Below, piece by piece: positions 32,101 through 39,640 of a stretch of 64,000 bases of DNA. The DNA is taken from NCBI GenBank assembly GCA_963971575.1, contig OZ020611.1, positions 225,610,260 through 225,674,259 on the forward strand. The letters are read 5' to 3'. The notes under the pieces were generated by a model. That model saw only the letters and a program-made list of their open reading frames with translations. It was not told the origin of the DNA and ran no database searches. Source of the stretch: Liopterus haemorrhoidalis. Taxonomy: Eukaryota > Arthropoda > Insecta > Coleoptera > Dytiscidae. Each line of letters starts with the position of its first letter. Within the stretch, counting starts at the first letter, position 1. The position numbers were made by a program, and so were the translations under genes.

Positions 32101-32863
32101 TTTTTCCCCATTGTTCAACAGGTTCATTAAGGGCTTGGAGACAAGCTGTATGCCTTTTGACAGTCGAGACGAATGAATTTACACTGTCATATGTCGTGTC
32201 TTTGAGAGCAGGTATGTTAACAATACCTTGGACGTGAAGGGTTGAGATGAGACGGTTACGTTGATAGTTTTCCTTAAGGATACTTAAGGCAATCTCATAA
32301 TTGGCTTCAGTTACCTTCAAATCCTGGATTTGGTTCAGTGCTTCGCCTCGCAGAGAAGACCGAAGGTACTGTAACTTCTGGACCGGTGATAGAGTCTCAT
32401 TGACATGAATCGTAGTGTTGAACAGGTCGAAGAATGACTGCCAATTATCAATGTCTCCGTTGAACGGTGGGATACTCAACTTAGGTAGATGTGTATTCTT
32501 GCAAGCCGACTGGCTCGCCTGTGAGAAGCCTGAATCGAGTTGAGCAGTGCGATCGAGAGTGGAGTTAGCATCCTCTTTGAATGGGGGTGCCTCACATGTT
32601 GTAGTAATGCGCATAACTCTTACTTGAAAATCGTCAAACTCTTGGTTCAGGTCATCTTGATTGGCCGCATTCTCAGGGAGGGCCATAAGCTCAAGTAGAC
32701 ACTCTTCAAAAGTGTCCCTACGTGAGGGTAGTTGTTTGAATTGAGTTCGTACATCAGGAATTTTGGATGAATCGGTTAAAGCTTCATTGATAGAGCGCTC
32801 TAACGCATCGATAAACCTGATGGAGAAGCCCTTTTTTATAGTAAGCTTCGTAGACTTTGCCAT
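29186..32863 (-). CDS. BEL/Pao gag-pol polyprotein, in-frame deleted (1,225 aa)
   Basis: The polyprotein makes capsid, protease and reverse transcriptase in the cytoplasm. Domains in order: gag (DUF1759-like) about 125-300 (LPKLSIPPFNGDIDNW start); a CCHC knuckle CYNCLAPNHRAEGC at 375-388; aspartic protease with LLDSGSEISLI (DSG 491-493); RT from about 720 with AADIRQMFRQILVP and the active site FVDD at 903-906; a Pao-specific A17-like region about 970-1035 (AARIFDPLGWLA). At about 1045-1060 the RT tail joins directly to ILTYEEMATVFCQIEAILNS, the end of integrase, then the DUF5641 tail (about 1135-1220). Complete relatives have RNase H, the integrase zinc finger and the DDE core here, roughly 500 residues. 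There is no stop anywhere. The ATG at 32863 is the first in-frame start after the leader. Confidence 0.95.
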   Translation of the reverse strand: MAKSTKLTIKKGFSIRFIDALERSINEALTDSSKIPDVRTQFKQLPSRRDTFEECLLELMALPENAANQDDLNQEFDDFQVRVMRITTTCEAPPFKEDANSTLDRTAQLDSGFSQASQSACKNTHLPKLSIPPFNGDIDNWQSFFDLFNTTIHVNETLSPVQKLQYLRSSLRGEALNQIQDLKVTEANYEIALSILKENYQRNRLISTLHVQGIVNIPALKDTTYDSVNSFVSTVKRHTACLQALNEPVEQWGKILAVILSTKLEMKVRNRFEEDLDNNELPELETLLTFLQKYVTSQQWQTLSSEKYTPPKGKSYFRERPSTKPTERRKAFLTTSNRSPKCLECKEVHPLYCCTKFKDLSAGQRHQLIKTNNYCYNCLAPNHRAEGCNSKVSCKTCQQRHHTLLHLNEPTKPARENNHQKARYSSQLTASGSNPRLDDPQQSSQSSKKLVSSTSVRTNSSSKISSVLLSTAIVYIQDSRKKWIEVRALLDSGSEISLITEGCRTKIGLKRRPTNLTISGVSDVELERVKGIVTCNFRPRDRQTNFSVNALVVNSIAPQLPTQGFDRLTTSALESTLHLADPTYYVPGPIDMLLGADVFFSLTRGIALKLPEGPHAVETTLGWVISGPVSTTGNHAECNSFNSFHLSVDEKISNTLHKFWELEEVPTAKPVYTDEELLAERIFKEEHTRNSDGRYTVPLIFRGSTPDLKGSFAPALACYKSLRARLSRNEALRKAYVEFMEDYHKAGHMSLLKFNSNNQNSGYFIPHHCVVKNSGPTMKLRVVFNASKPSADGTSLNNTLLSGPPLQPDLAKVVMKQRLHPILIAADIRQMFRQILVPDRHRRYQKILWDFDLSATPKIFELNTVTYGTTCAPFVAIRTLHQLAMDEGDSYPLAAAALKSSTFVDDIITGADNLSDARLLKSQLIKLLATAGMELRKWASNCEEVLEDLPPDYCQFDSNLKLDPDHQVKILGVMWDPSADAFIYHLQLPESKLTKRQLLSEAARIFDPLGWLALTTMVSKMILQSLWKKSLNWDELLPNSVRLQWQNYKSNKWKTFIGQQILTYEEMATVFCQIEAILNSRPLCPATSDPDDCEALTPSHFLTYKPAVTLPEPNSSRDSLTHSARWKMVQHISKDFWHRWNNEYLNTLQQRQKWTKPSPQLQMDQLVLIKDNCLPPLQWKLGRVVSVTPGKDGVIRVATVKTAKGTFVRPVVKLAPLPFGPLAER

Positions 32864-33770
32864 AGTGGACTTGTGAAGACAGTCACTAAAGTAGTTGGCA
32901 ATTTTTTGCTCAATGATTGAGGCGAATTAGTACGTAAGACGATACTAATGTGTTTGAAGAATATTCCGCCGGCCGTAGCGGGCTGAGATATTCTAGGGGG
33001 AGTTACTGAGTGTAACTAAAACTACCGGACATAGAATGTCCTGGTTAATGGAAAATCCGGAGATAGGATAATCTAAAGTAGGACTAGAGAGTCCAGAAAA
33101 CACGTAATAAGTTGTAGAAACTGTAGTACGTAAGTAAGTCGACTTAGGATTATTCGGAGATCAAATAATCTAAAATCGGATAAACCAAAAGTCGGAAAAT
33201 CCGATTGAAATTGGTTTATAAATATAGTCCGGTGTGTGGATGATCCAAAAATCGGACAAACCAAAAATAATCGGACAAGCCCAAAAATTAGATTTTCCAG
33301 TTGAGACAGGCTCAAAAATGTTGTCCTGAGGACGGACAATCTGAAAATCACAAAAATCAAAAAATCGGCGAAACCGAAAAAATCGGCCAAGCCAAAAAAT
33401 TAGATTTTCCAGTTGAGACAGGCTCAAAAATGTTGTCCTGAGGACGGACAATCTGAAAATCACCAAACTCAAAAAGTCGGCGAAACCGAAAAAATCGGCC
33501 AAGCCAAAAAATTAGATTTTTCGGTTGAGGCAGGCTCAAAAATGTTGTCCTGTAGACAGACAATCTAAAAATCAAAAAAATCAAAAAGTCGGCGAAACCG
33601 AAAAAATCGGCCAAGCCAAAAATTAGATTTTTCGTTTGAGACAGGCTCAAAAACGTTGTCCGTATGACGTAGAATCCAAAAATCGGACAAACAAAAAAAG
33701 TCGGACAAATCAAAAAAGTCGGACAAACAAAAAGTCGACTAAAAATTTGTCCTGAGTGCGCGTAAGTACA
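32864..33770 (-). other. 5' leader of the BEL/Pao element
   Basis: Untranslated region between primer site and gag ATG. It is about 900 bp and half of it is tandem repeat (see 33240-33720). A CGGAATATTCTTCAAAC-type motif near 32960 and the CCGGCGGAA near 29130 are similar short sequences at both inner edges. Confidence 0.7.
33240..33720 (-). repeat. Tandem repeat, period about 112 bp, four copies
   Basis: The segment TTAGATTTT(T/C)C.GTTGAGACAGG, CTCAAAAATGTTGTCCTG and AATCGGCCAAGCC recurs with spacing 112, 112 and 111 bp. The outer copies are more diverged. It lies in the leader of the BEL element and yields spurious FGFADFL-type frames. Confidence 0.9.
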
Positions 33771-33787
33771 TCCGGCTCGAAGGACCA
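33771..33787 (-). promoter_or_regulatory. Primer binding site, complementary to tRNA-Tyr 3' end
   Basis: The plus strand reads TCCGGCTCGAAGGACCA, which is the 17-nt 3' end (with CCA) of eukaryotic tRNA-Tyr, whose 5' acceptor strand is CCTTCGA. In element sense this is TGGTCCTTCGAGCCGGA, five bases from the LTR, the position where minus-strand DNA synthesis is primed. Confidence 0.9.
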
Positions 33788-33792
33788 TAAAA

Positions 33793-34846
33793 TGTGGCGC
33801 CCGCTCCCCGCCTAAGTAAGGTAGGGTGGCCAGACAGACACACAAATGGTCTTCGGGGCGGACACCTCGAAGGACCACCAGCAGAAGGCTGGAATATAGA
33901 GTGATATACGGAGTTATGTGACACAAACGCACCGAGTTGAGCCGCAGAGGAAGACACGGACGACCTAGAGGAAAGGAGAGGGGATAAAAACTCTTCTGCT
34001 CCTAGGGGCTGCTCTAGGAGACTAACACAAGGGTAATGGTAGCCCTAAGCTGGGGTGGAGACGGGTAAAATCCTAGGCCCACAAGTAATGGCTATGGAGG
34101 AACCAAACCTAAAATCCCACGACGTCTCTGAAAACCCTACTCAAGCGACAAAAATGCGGAGAACGGTGCTCAACACGGTGGACGTATCACATAAATGAAA
34201 TACAGTGCCACAAAATACAATATAAAAAATACACTGATAATAACAAATTAATAATATTACAAAAATTACTAAATGTTAAATAAATGAAAATTAATCAGCA
34301 CACGTGATCAAGAGATCAGCGTGTGTGAACAAAAAATTAATGCAAAATCGCACAGAGGCGTTAACAAAACTGAATTTAAGTTACAAAAATAAAATAATAT
34401 TAAATTAACAATGAATAAAATGTGTGTAAAATTGGAACAGACTTACAGTAGCTGTATTCTTATAAATATGTAGAATATTTATTCCAATTTTACAGATGTG
34501 GCACTGGTTGGTCCCAAAAAACAGGTTCTTGGGTTCTGGACAGGTCCTGGATGTTCCTGGACTTCGTGTAGATACACTGATAATATTTTAATGAAGCACA
34601 GCAGGTGTAACTTCACTAAAATCGCGATAGATTCGCGAATTATTTAAGAAAAAATGTAAAATATTAAAACTTCACTAGCGAAGTGCACACACTGAGCAGG
34701 TCAGTAACAAGTGATTAGTGAGTTAGACAATGTTGGAACTCGCAAGTTGCGGCACTCAACATTTTAAGAAATATAAAAAGTTTTTATATTTTAAATTAAA
34801 TTCATAAAATTTAATTTAATAAAAATAGCGGCCTACGGGCGCGACA
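33793..34846 (-). repeat. 5' LTR of the BEL/Pao element
   Basis: 1,054 bp, TG...CA ends, apparently identical to 28076-29129. It should hold the promoter of the element, whose transcript runs leftwards. Confidence 0.95.
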
Positions 34847-34851
34847 GTAGC
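34847..34851. other. Target-site duplication GTAGC (right)
   Basis: Second copy of the 5-bp duplication created by insertion of the BEL/Pao element. Confidence 0.9.
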
Positions 34852-35045
34852 GTTAAAAGAACTTCTTGGTACAGTAAAAAATGAACTTTTATTGTACAAT
34901 GAAGTCTCTCGCTCTTCGTGTTAATTATTTACACTTCTTTTTTTGGTTAAATTTAGTGTTAAACTTTACACTTACATACTGGTTGAAGCGTAGTGTTAGA
35001 AAATACATAGTGTTAATTTTAACACTGAAAAAGTAATATTTCATA
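34847..35045 (+). repeat. Interspersed repeat X, copy 1 (empty site for the GTCT element)
   Basis: Together with 28055-28075 this forms a repeat split by the BEL element. It aligns with 36945-38250: GAACTTTTATTGTACAATGA, TTCGTGTTAATTATTTAC, then CTTCTTTTTTTGGTTAAATT and AGTGTTAATTTTAACACTGA. At 34935-34945 the CTTC-T7-GG is uninterrupted; in copy 2 the GTCT element E is inserted exactly there. Confidence 0.8.
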
Positions 35046-35069
35046 AATAAACAAATATATTTATACGTT

Positions 35070-35230
35070 TTTCATCAAGAATTTGAAAAATTGGTTGCCC
35101 CATACCCTATTTCTCAGAGGGTTGTTTTAAAAATTAGAAAAAATTCTGAACAATGTATATTGCTGGGAGCCGATAGCGTTCAACAAGAATTTTTAATTAG
35201 ATTAGTTTTTCGAAAAATATTCGGATTAAA
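35070..35230 (-). repeat. Diverged GTCT-element fragment
   Basis: AATTGGTTGCCCCATACCC, AATTAGAAAAAATTCTGA and CAACAAGAATTTTTAATTAG resemble the CCCACACCCTG..., AAAAATCTGAAAAAATTCTA and CAACAGGAATTTTTGATCAG series of the GTCT family. Low identity. Confidence 0.45.
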
Positions 35231-35297
35231 ATCTACATAAACTATTTCACATTTCGTGTACATACATATGGCGGGTTGCTAACGTAAGAGTTTTCTG

Positions 35298-35367
35298 TAA
35301 CTCAAGTTAAAATCATTTGTTTTTGTATGCTACAACATACAAAAACAAATGATTTTAACTTGAGTTA
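35298..35367. repeat. Perfect 32-bp inverted repeat with 6-nt loop
   Basis: Arms begin TAACTCAAGTTAAAATCATT and are exactly complementary over 32 bases around the loop CTACAA. This is the centre of the foldback MITE. Confidence 0.95.
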
Positions 35368-35371
35368 GGGA

Positions 35372-36431
35372 CAGAGCTGGGACTTACTTCAAGTAAAATA
35401 CTTGAAAAAGTACTTTTAAGTACTTCAAGTACTTTACTTCAAGTACTTTTTAAATTTGGCAATTGTACTTGGTACTGCAAGTACTTCTATAGAAATACTT
35501 ACTTGGTACTTGTTTTCGAAAATAAGTAGTACTTCAAGTAGTTCAAAGTACTTGAAGTATTAGAAAGTACTTGCAGTAGGTGAAAGTACTTGTAGTAATT
35601 GAAAGTACTTGAAGTAGTTTAAATACTTGCAGTAGTTTCGTAGCAGTTTTTACGCAGTACTTTAAATTATTTTCAGAATTTTAACGGACAAGACACAAGA
35701 ATGAACAAGTTCTTTAATGTGTAAATGATAATAGTTGGATAAAGTCTTAGTGTCTTAGTACTTAATGAATTGAATTTATAATTTCCATAAATTTCAATTA
35801 CTTACATTTGTTTAAATCAATAAAACGAAAAATACGTCTATGTAGTCACCGTTTCAATAACGGAAACAGGAGTTCCGTATTAGTTTGAGGTAGGTCCAGC
35901 GTTTTGTCAACTAAGTGCAGTGGTAAGTTACACCACAACGATATAAATTTATTATAAAACTAAAGTTATAATCCGTCTCAATTTGTAATACGAAACTAGA
36001 TCTGGTTACTTTGGTGACTGTTGTGGTGTAAACAGACTTTGGCGTATCCGTGTGAACCAATACTATGATAATATTATAAATGTTTTGTCAAAATACAACA
36101 TAAAAAATGAACTTTCCCTGTTAGTTACGTATTACAAAATGAGACAGATAATATTATTATTATTTTCCATCCTTTCTATTTGTCTCACGATATTCGTGGT
36201 CAACTCTGCCTAACATGTCTTCTGACAATAAGTTAGTATAATATTATCGGGTAAGTATAGTATTACTATTATTATTATTATTATTGTACTACATATTTTA
36301 TATTTTTTTAGTACTTGAAGTACTTTAAGTATTTTTTAGTACTTGAAGTATTTTGTAGAACTTGAAGTACTTTTTCCGGTACTTGAAGTACATACTTCAA
36401 GTACTTTTCATCAGTACTTGGCCCAGCTCTG
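35372..36431. mobile_element. hAT element with AAGTACTT arrays, 1,060 bp
   Basis: Termini CAGAGCTGGGACTTAC and GTACTTGGCCCAGCTCTG, with a perfect 8-bp duplication GTTAGGGA (35364-35371 and 36432-36439). Both ends are packed with CAAGTACTT repeats in alternating orientation. It shares the CAGAGCTGGG terminus with 19170-21103, but its subterminal repeat differs (AAGTACTT versus AAGTAATT). No transposase. Confidence 0.9.
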
Positions 36432-36555
36432 GTTAGGGATAATTCTTACTTTAGCAACCGGCCATTAGTAACCTTTTACAAATAAAACAAAAAATCATCA
36501 ATTCTAATATATAACATAAGTATATAACAATACATAACAAAAAGATAATTCTACT

Positions 36556-36834
36556 TCAGGTTTTTTCTCCTCTTTTTTTCTTCATCAATTCCATCCATAT
36601 TGTGTCGGGTCTTAAATCACTGAATATTTGTACAGCTGATTTGGAGTTCCTTAAGTCCTCTGTGCAGTTTCTTGTCAGATGTTCCAATGTTTCCTCCTCT
36701 CTTTCACATATTCTGCACTTGTTCTCCTGCCCTTGTTGCCAGTACATATTTCGATTTTCTTCATTTTCTACTCTATACCTAGCTATCATCTTTGCATTTT
36801 TGTGATTTTTCATTAGGTATTCTCCCGTTTCCAT
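36556..36834 (-). pseudogene. LINE ORF2 C-terminal fragment
   Basis: The 92-codon frame contains MIARYRVENEENRNMYWQQG and CRICEREEETLEHLTRNC. The CX2C...H.....C motif after a RYW-like stretch is the C-terminal cysteine module of R1/Jockey-type ORF2 proteins. The reading frame is intact, but the reverse transcriptase upstream and the 3' UTR downstream are missing. Confidence 0.75.
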
Positions 36835-37035
36835 GGATACTAAAAACTTCTTTCTATATTTTATTGTAGTTGGAGATCAAATTTTTAGTTTTTTCTTAAA
36901 ATTTATTGTGTGGTACCCAAAGAAAGCTCTTAAGGCGTAAACTACACTCTAAAAAAAGTAGTGTACACTAAAAATAAACTTTTAGTGTACCATGAAATCC
37001 TTCGCTTTTCGTGTTAATTATTTACTCTTCTTTTT

Positions 37036-37096
37036 AGGGTTTTGTAGGTATGACCAAAAAACCCTTATACCGTCATTTTGTCGTCTGTCTGTCTGA

Positions 37097-37172
<76 letters not shown>

Positions 37173-38141
37173 TCGGTAAAAATTGTAGCCAAACGGCTAA
37201 ACCTAGAGAGTTGAAATTTGGCATGCTTATACAACTCTTTGACCCGCACATTGGAAAAATATTAAAACATCTAAAAAACATATCCCCCTAAAAATATAAA
37301 CAAATATTTGCTCATCGAAAAAAAATATATTTTTTTATAATTCTGAGTAGGGTATCAAATGAAAGCCCTTGGTACGTGGATTAACGATCAAATTTTTATT
37401 TTTGCAAAATAAATTATTTTGAAGCGATTTTTGCCAAAATTGTGCAAAAAATTTTTTGTCCCACACCCTGCTGCCCAGATGGTTTAAACTAAAAATCTGA
37501 AAAAATTCTAAGTAATGTACATTGGTGTGAACCGGAATAGTTCAACAGGAATTTTTGATCAGATTAGGTTTTTGGAAAAAAACGCATTTTTTGTGATTTT
37601 TTGCTAATAATGTACACAAGTTATAGCTTTGTAACACACCACACTGTAACGTGTATGCTGGTCTAGTGGTATTAGACACTAATTTTTCACCCAAGTAACC
37701 CGATCCGAAAGGGATCGAACCCTGTGAGAAAAAGACTATATTATTTTTTGTTTGTTTTTTTAATTTTTATATTGTTTAAATTATTTTTTCAAAATTCTAG
37801 TTATATTTTGGCAAATGTTGCATTTAATTTTTAAAAGCGTAAATTTAATAGCCAGTGTTTAAATTATAATTTAATTCTGTTTCAATGTACACGAAATCAG
37901 AGGGGCGGAGCTTATAACAAACAATGGAAGCCATAGGCGCAATTTTTAAAATTCTTAATGAACCTTGCTATATAAAAAAAAATACTGCACATATTTAGAA
38001 ACCTAAATAATGGTATTAGGCGTTCGAAAAACAAAAAAAAAAATTAATATAAAATTTGTTTTCGCATCCAAAATAATCATCATTCACTTACTAAATACCT
38101 GCAAAACCCTGAAATGTGTGAAAATTCACACTTCACATCAA
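37036..38141 (+). mobile_element. GTCT-microsatellite element, copy E (boundaries proven by empty site)
   Basis: Complete: AGGGTTTTGTAGGTATGACC after CTTCTTTTT, about 22 GTCT units (37083-37172), conserved middle, tRNA-like module (37651-37726), palindrome GTGTGAAAATTCACAC and end CACTTCACATCAA before TTTTTTTGGTT. Comparison with the uninterrupted CTTCTTTTTTTGGTT of repeat X copy 1 fixes both ends to within the T-run. Confidence 0.9.
37651..37726 (+). other. tRNA-Glu(UUC)-like module of copy E
   Basis: CTGGTCTAGTGGTATTAGAC parallels tRNA-Glu (TGGTCTAGTGGTTAGGAT), followed by TTTTTCACCCAAG, matching the Glu anticodon arm TTTTCACCC with anticodon TTC, and GGGATCGAACCC at the B-box/T-arm. The acceptor stem is not paired, so a captured, decayed tRNA or tRNA-derived promoter is more likely than a working gene. 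Confidence 0.65.
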
Positions 38142-38250
38142 TTTTTTTGGTTAAATTTAGTGTGACGTTTACACTTACATGTTGGTTATATTATAGTGTT
38201 AAAGTATCATAATGTTAATTTTAACACTGAAAAAGTAATATTTCATAAAA

Positions 38251-39114
38251 ATAACACTATCTGAATAAATGAAGATTTACATGGTGATTTGGTTAAAAAT
38301 AGTGAACTTTTTTAGTTTTTTTAAATGAAAATTTTATCACTAAAACTTGAACCAAATTGAGCATGAACTTTTACACTTATGATTTTTTTGCTGTCTGGTT
38401 CTAACAGAATTTATAGCACGACTAGGTAATTGTTGTTATTATATGAATTAGACAGTTGATTAAAACTCCCTCCCATATCCCATTGCGTAAAAAAATCATT
38501 GATATGTTCCCTTGTAGTGACGCCTATGGTAAATAATTGTATAAAACCAACATAAATATTTTGAAATCGTTCTCTAATAGATGTGAATGAAACGAGATAT
38601 TTCAGGATTTGTATTTGGCTGTTAATAGCTGAAAATTACTCATAATTTAATGTATCGCTTTCGGATTACACGTGATGGACACGATGGATTTAACTAATAC
38701 TGATATTTAATCTTCACAATATCCTTATTAATGATCATATCGATAACTACAAATTTATATATTTTAATTCAACATTCATTATGTTATGTTTTATTAATTC
38801 AATTGTTGAATTATATTATTATAATATATAACGTGTCGGGCCATTAATCATTCAGGATATATTTTCAGATTTGGGATACATCTGTGTTACGGATGTTACA
38901 GGATTTAGGATTGTTAGTTGAGATTTAGGATAACATTTATGGAAATTGATATACGATTAGTTTTTAGTTTGAAGGTAATCATTAGAGACCGGACAAATAC
39001 ATGTAACTAGCTGGAGTACATACAGTTTTTGTACTGCATATTTTTGCTGTAACTTAGTTAAATGATAAGTGAGATATTTCAGTTCCAAGTAGAACACAAA
39101 ATGAAAAGAAATCA
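38251..39114. other. No gene recognised
   Basis: AT-rich. The segment 39065-39110 (GATAAGTGAGATATTTCAGT, AAGTAGAACACAAAAT) belongs to the repeat family also at 58800-60440 and 63420-63960. Confidence 0.4.
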
Positions 39115-39640
39115 TCCGAGGACCCAGGAACCTGTTTTTTGGGAAGTAGGAAATAAATATTCTACATATTTATGAAGAAAGCATCTATTGTAAGTCCATT
39201 CCAATTTTACATCAACTCAGTTTCATTGTTAATCAATATTTTTTCTAACATATAATTCTGATCTGTAAGTTATCGCATCAGCACTGTAACTTGTTAATTT
39301 TAGTACGCACACGCTGGTCTCTTGATCACATGTGCTGTTTTATTTGAATTTAAATTTAATATCTGTATTTTTTGTATTTAATCTTAATTGTTGTTATAAA
39401 TTATCAATTTTGTATATAATATTTATTTTGTGGAACTGTATTTTATTTATGTGATACACCCATCGTGTTGAGCAACGTTTTCCGCATTGTTTGTCGCTTG
39501 GCTAGGGTTTTCAGAGACATCATGGGATTATCTAGGTTTAGTTCCTTCATAGCCATTACTTGTGGGCCTAGTATTTTACCCGTCTACACCCCAGCTAGTG
39601 CTACCATTTACCTTTCCCACCTTTGGGCGCTTGCCAATTT
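39115..39640 (+). repeat. Old, diverged LTR of the same BEL/Pao family, opposite orientation
   Basis: Read on the plus strand it matches the reverse complement of the 28076-29129 LTR: CCCAGGAACCTGTTTTTTGG, ATAAATATTCTACATATTTAT, TTTATGTGATAC.CCC..CGT, TTTTCAGAGAC and AGCCATTACTTGTGGGCCTA. Many substitutions and indels are present, and only about half of the LTR is covered. No internal region adjoins it, so it is a solo or truncated LTR. Confidence 0.85.

Larger units (their letters stand above)
28076..34846 (-). mobile_element. BEL/Pao LTR retrotransposon, deletion derivative
   Basis: Length is 6,771 bp on the minus strand with 1,054-bp LTRs, a 5-bp target duplication, a tRNA-Tyr-type primer site, a 929-bp leader with tandem repeats and one open gag-pol frame. 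RNase H and most of integrase are missing through an in-frame deletion, so the copy cannot integrate on its own. LTRs that look identical indicate a very recent insertion. The host is an interspersed repeat whose second copy lies at about 36940-38260. Confidence 0.95.
35279..36464. mobile_element. Foldback MITE split by a hAT
   Basis: Outer arms TGGCGGGTTGCTAA and TTAGCAACCGGCCA continue inward as one long palindrome once the hAT at 35372-36431 is removed, leaving about 118 bp. The original element was therefore almost entirely inverted repeat. The target duplication is not clear. Confidence 0.75.
36945..38250 (+). repeat. Interspersed repeat X, copy 2 (filled site)
   Basis: Flanks both sides of GTCT element E and aligns with copy 1 at 28055-28075 plus 34847-35045. 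It contains the palindrome GTGTTAATTTTAACACT near the right end. Confidence 0.75.

Noticed and set aside
33073..33957. FGFADFL/FRLSVLRTTFLS repeat frames
   Set aside because: Readings of the 112-bp leader repeat and LTR of the BEL element; no start context or homology.
37651..37726. A functional tRNA-Glu gene
   Set aside because: A-box, anticodon arm and B-box are visible but the acceptor stem does not pair, and the sequence lies inside a transposable element.
37036..38141. Canonical Helitron with TC...CTRR ends
   Set aside because: No 5' TC, no CTRR with upstream hairpin at standard spacing, and the insertion is in a T-run rather than between A and T. A CTAA can be read at one end, but only by including the target.
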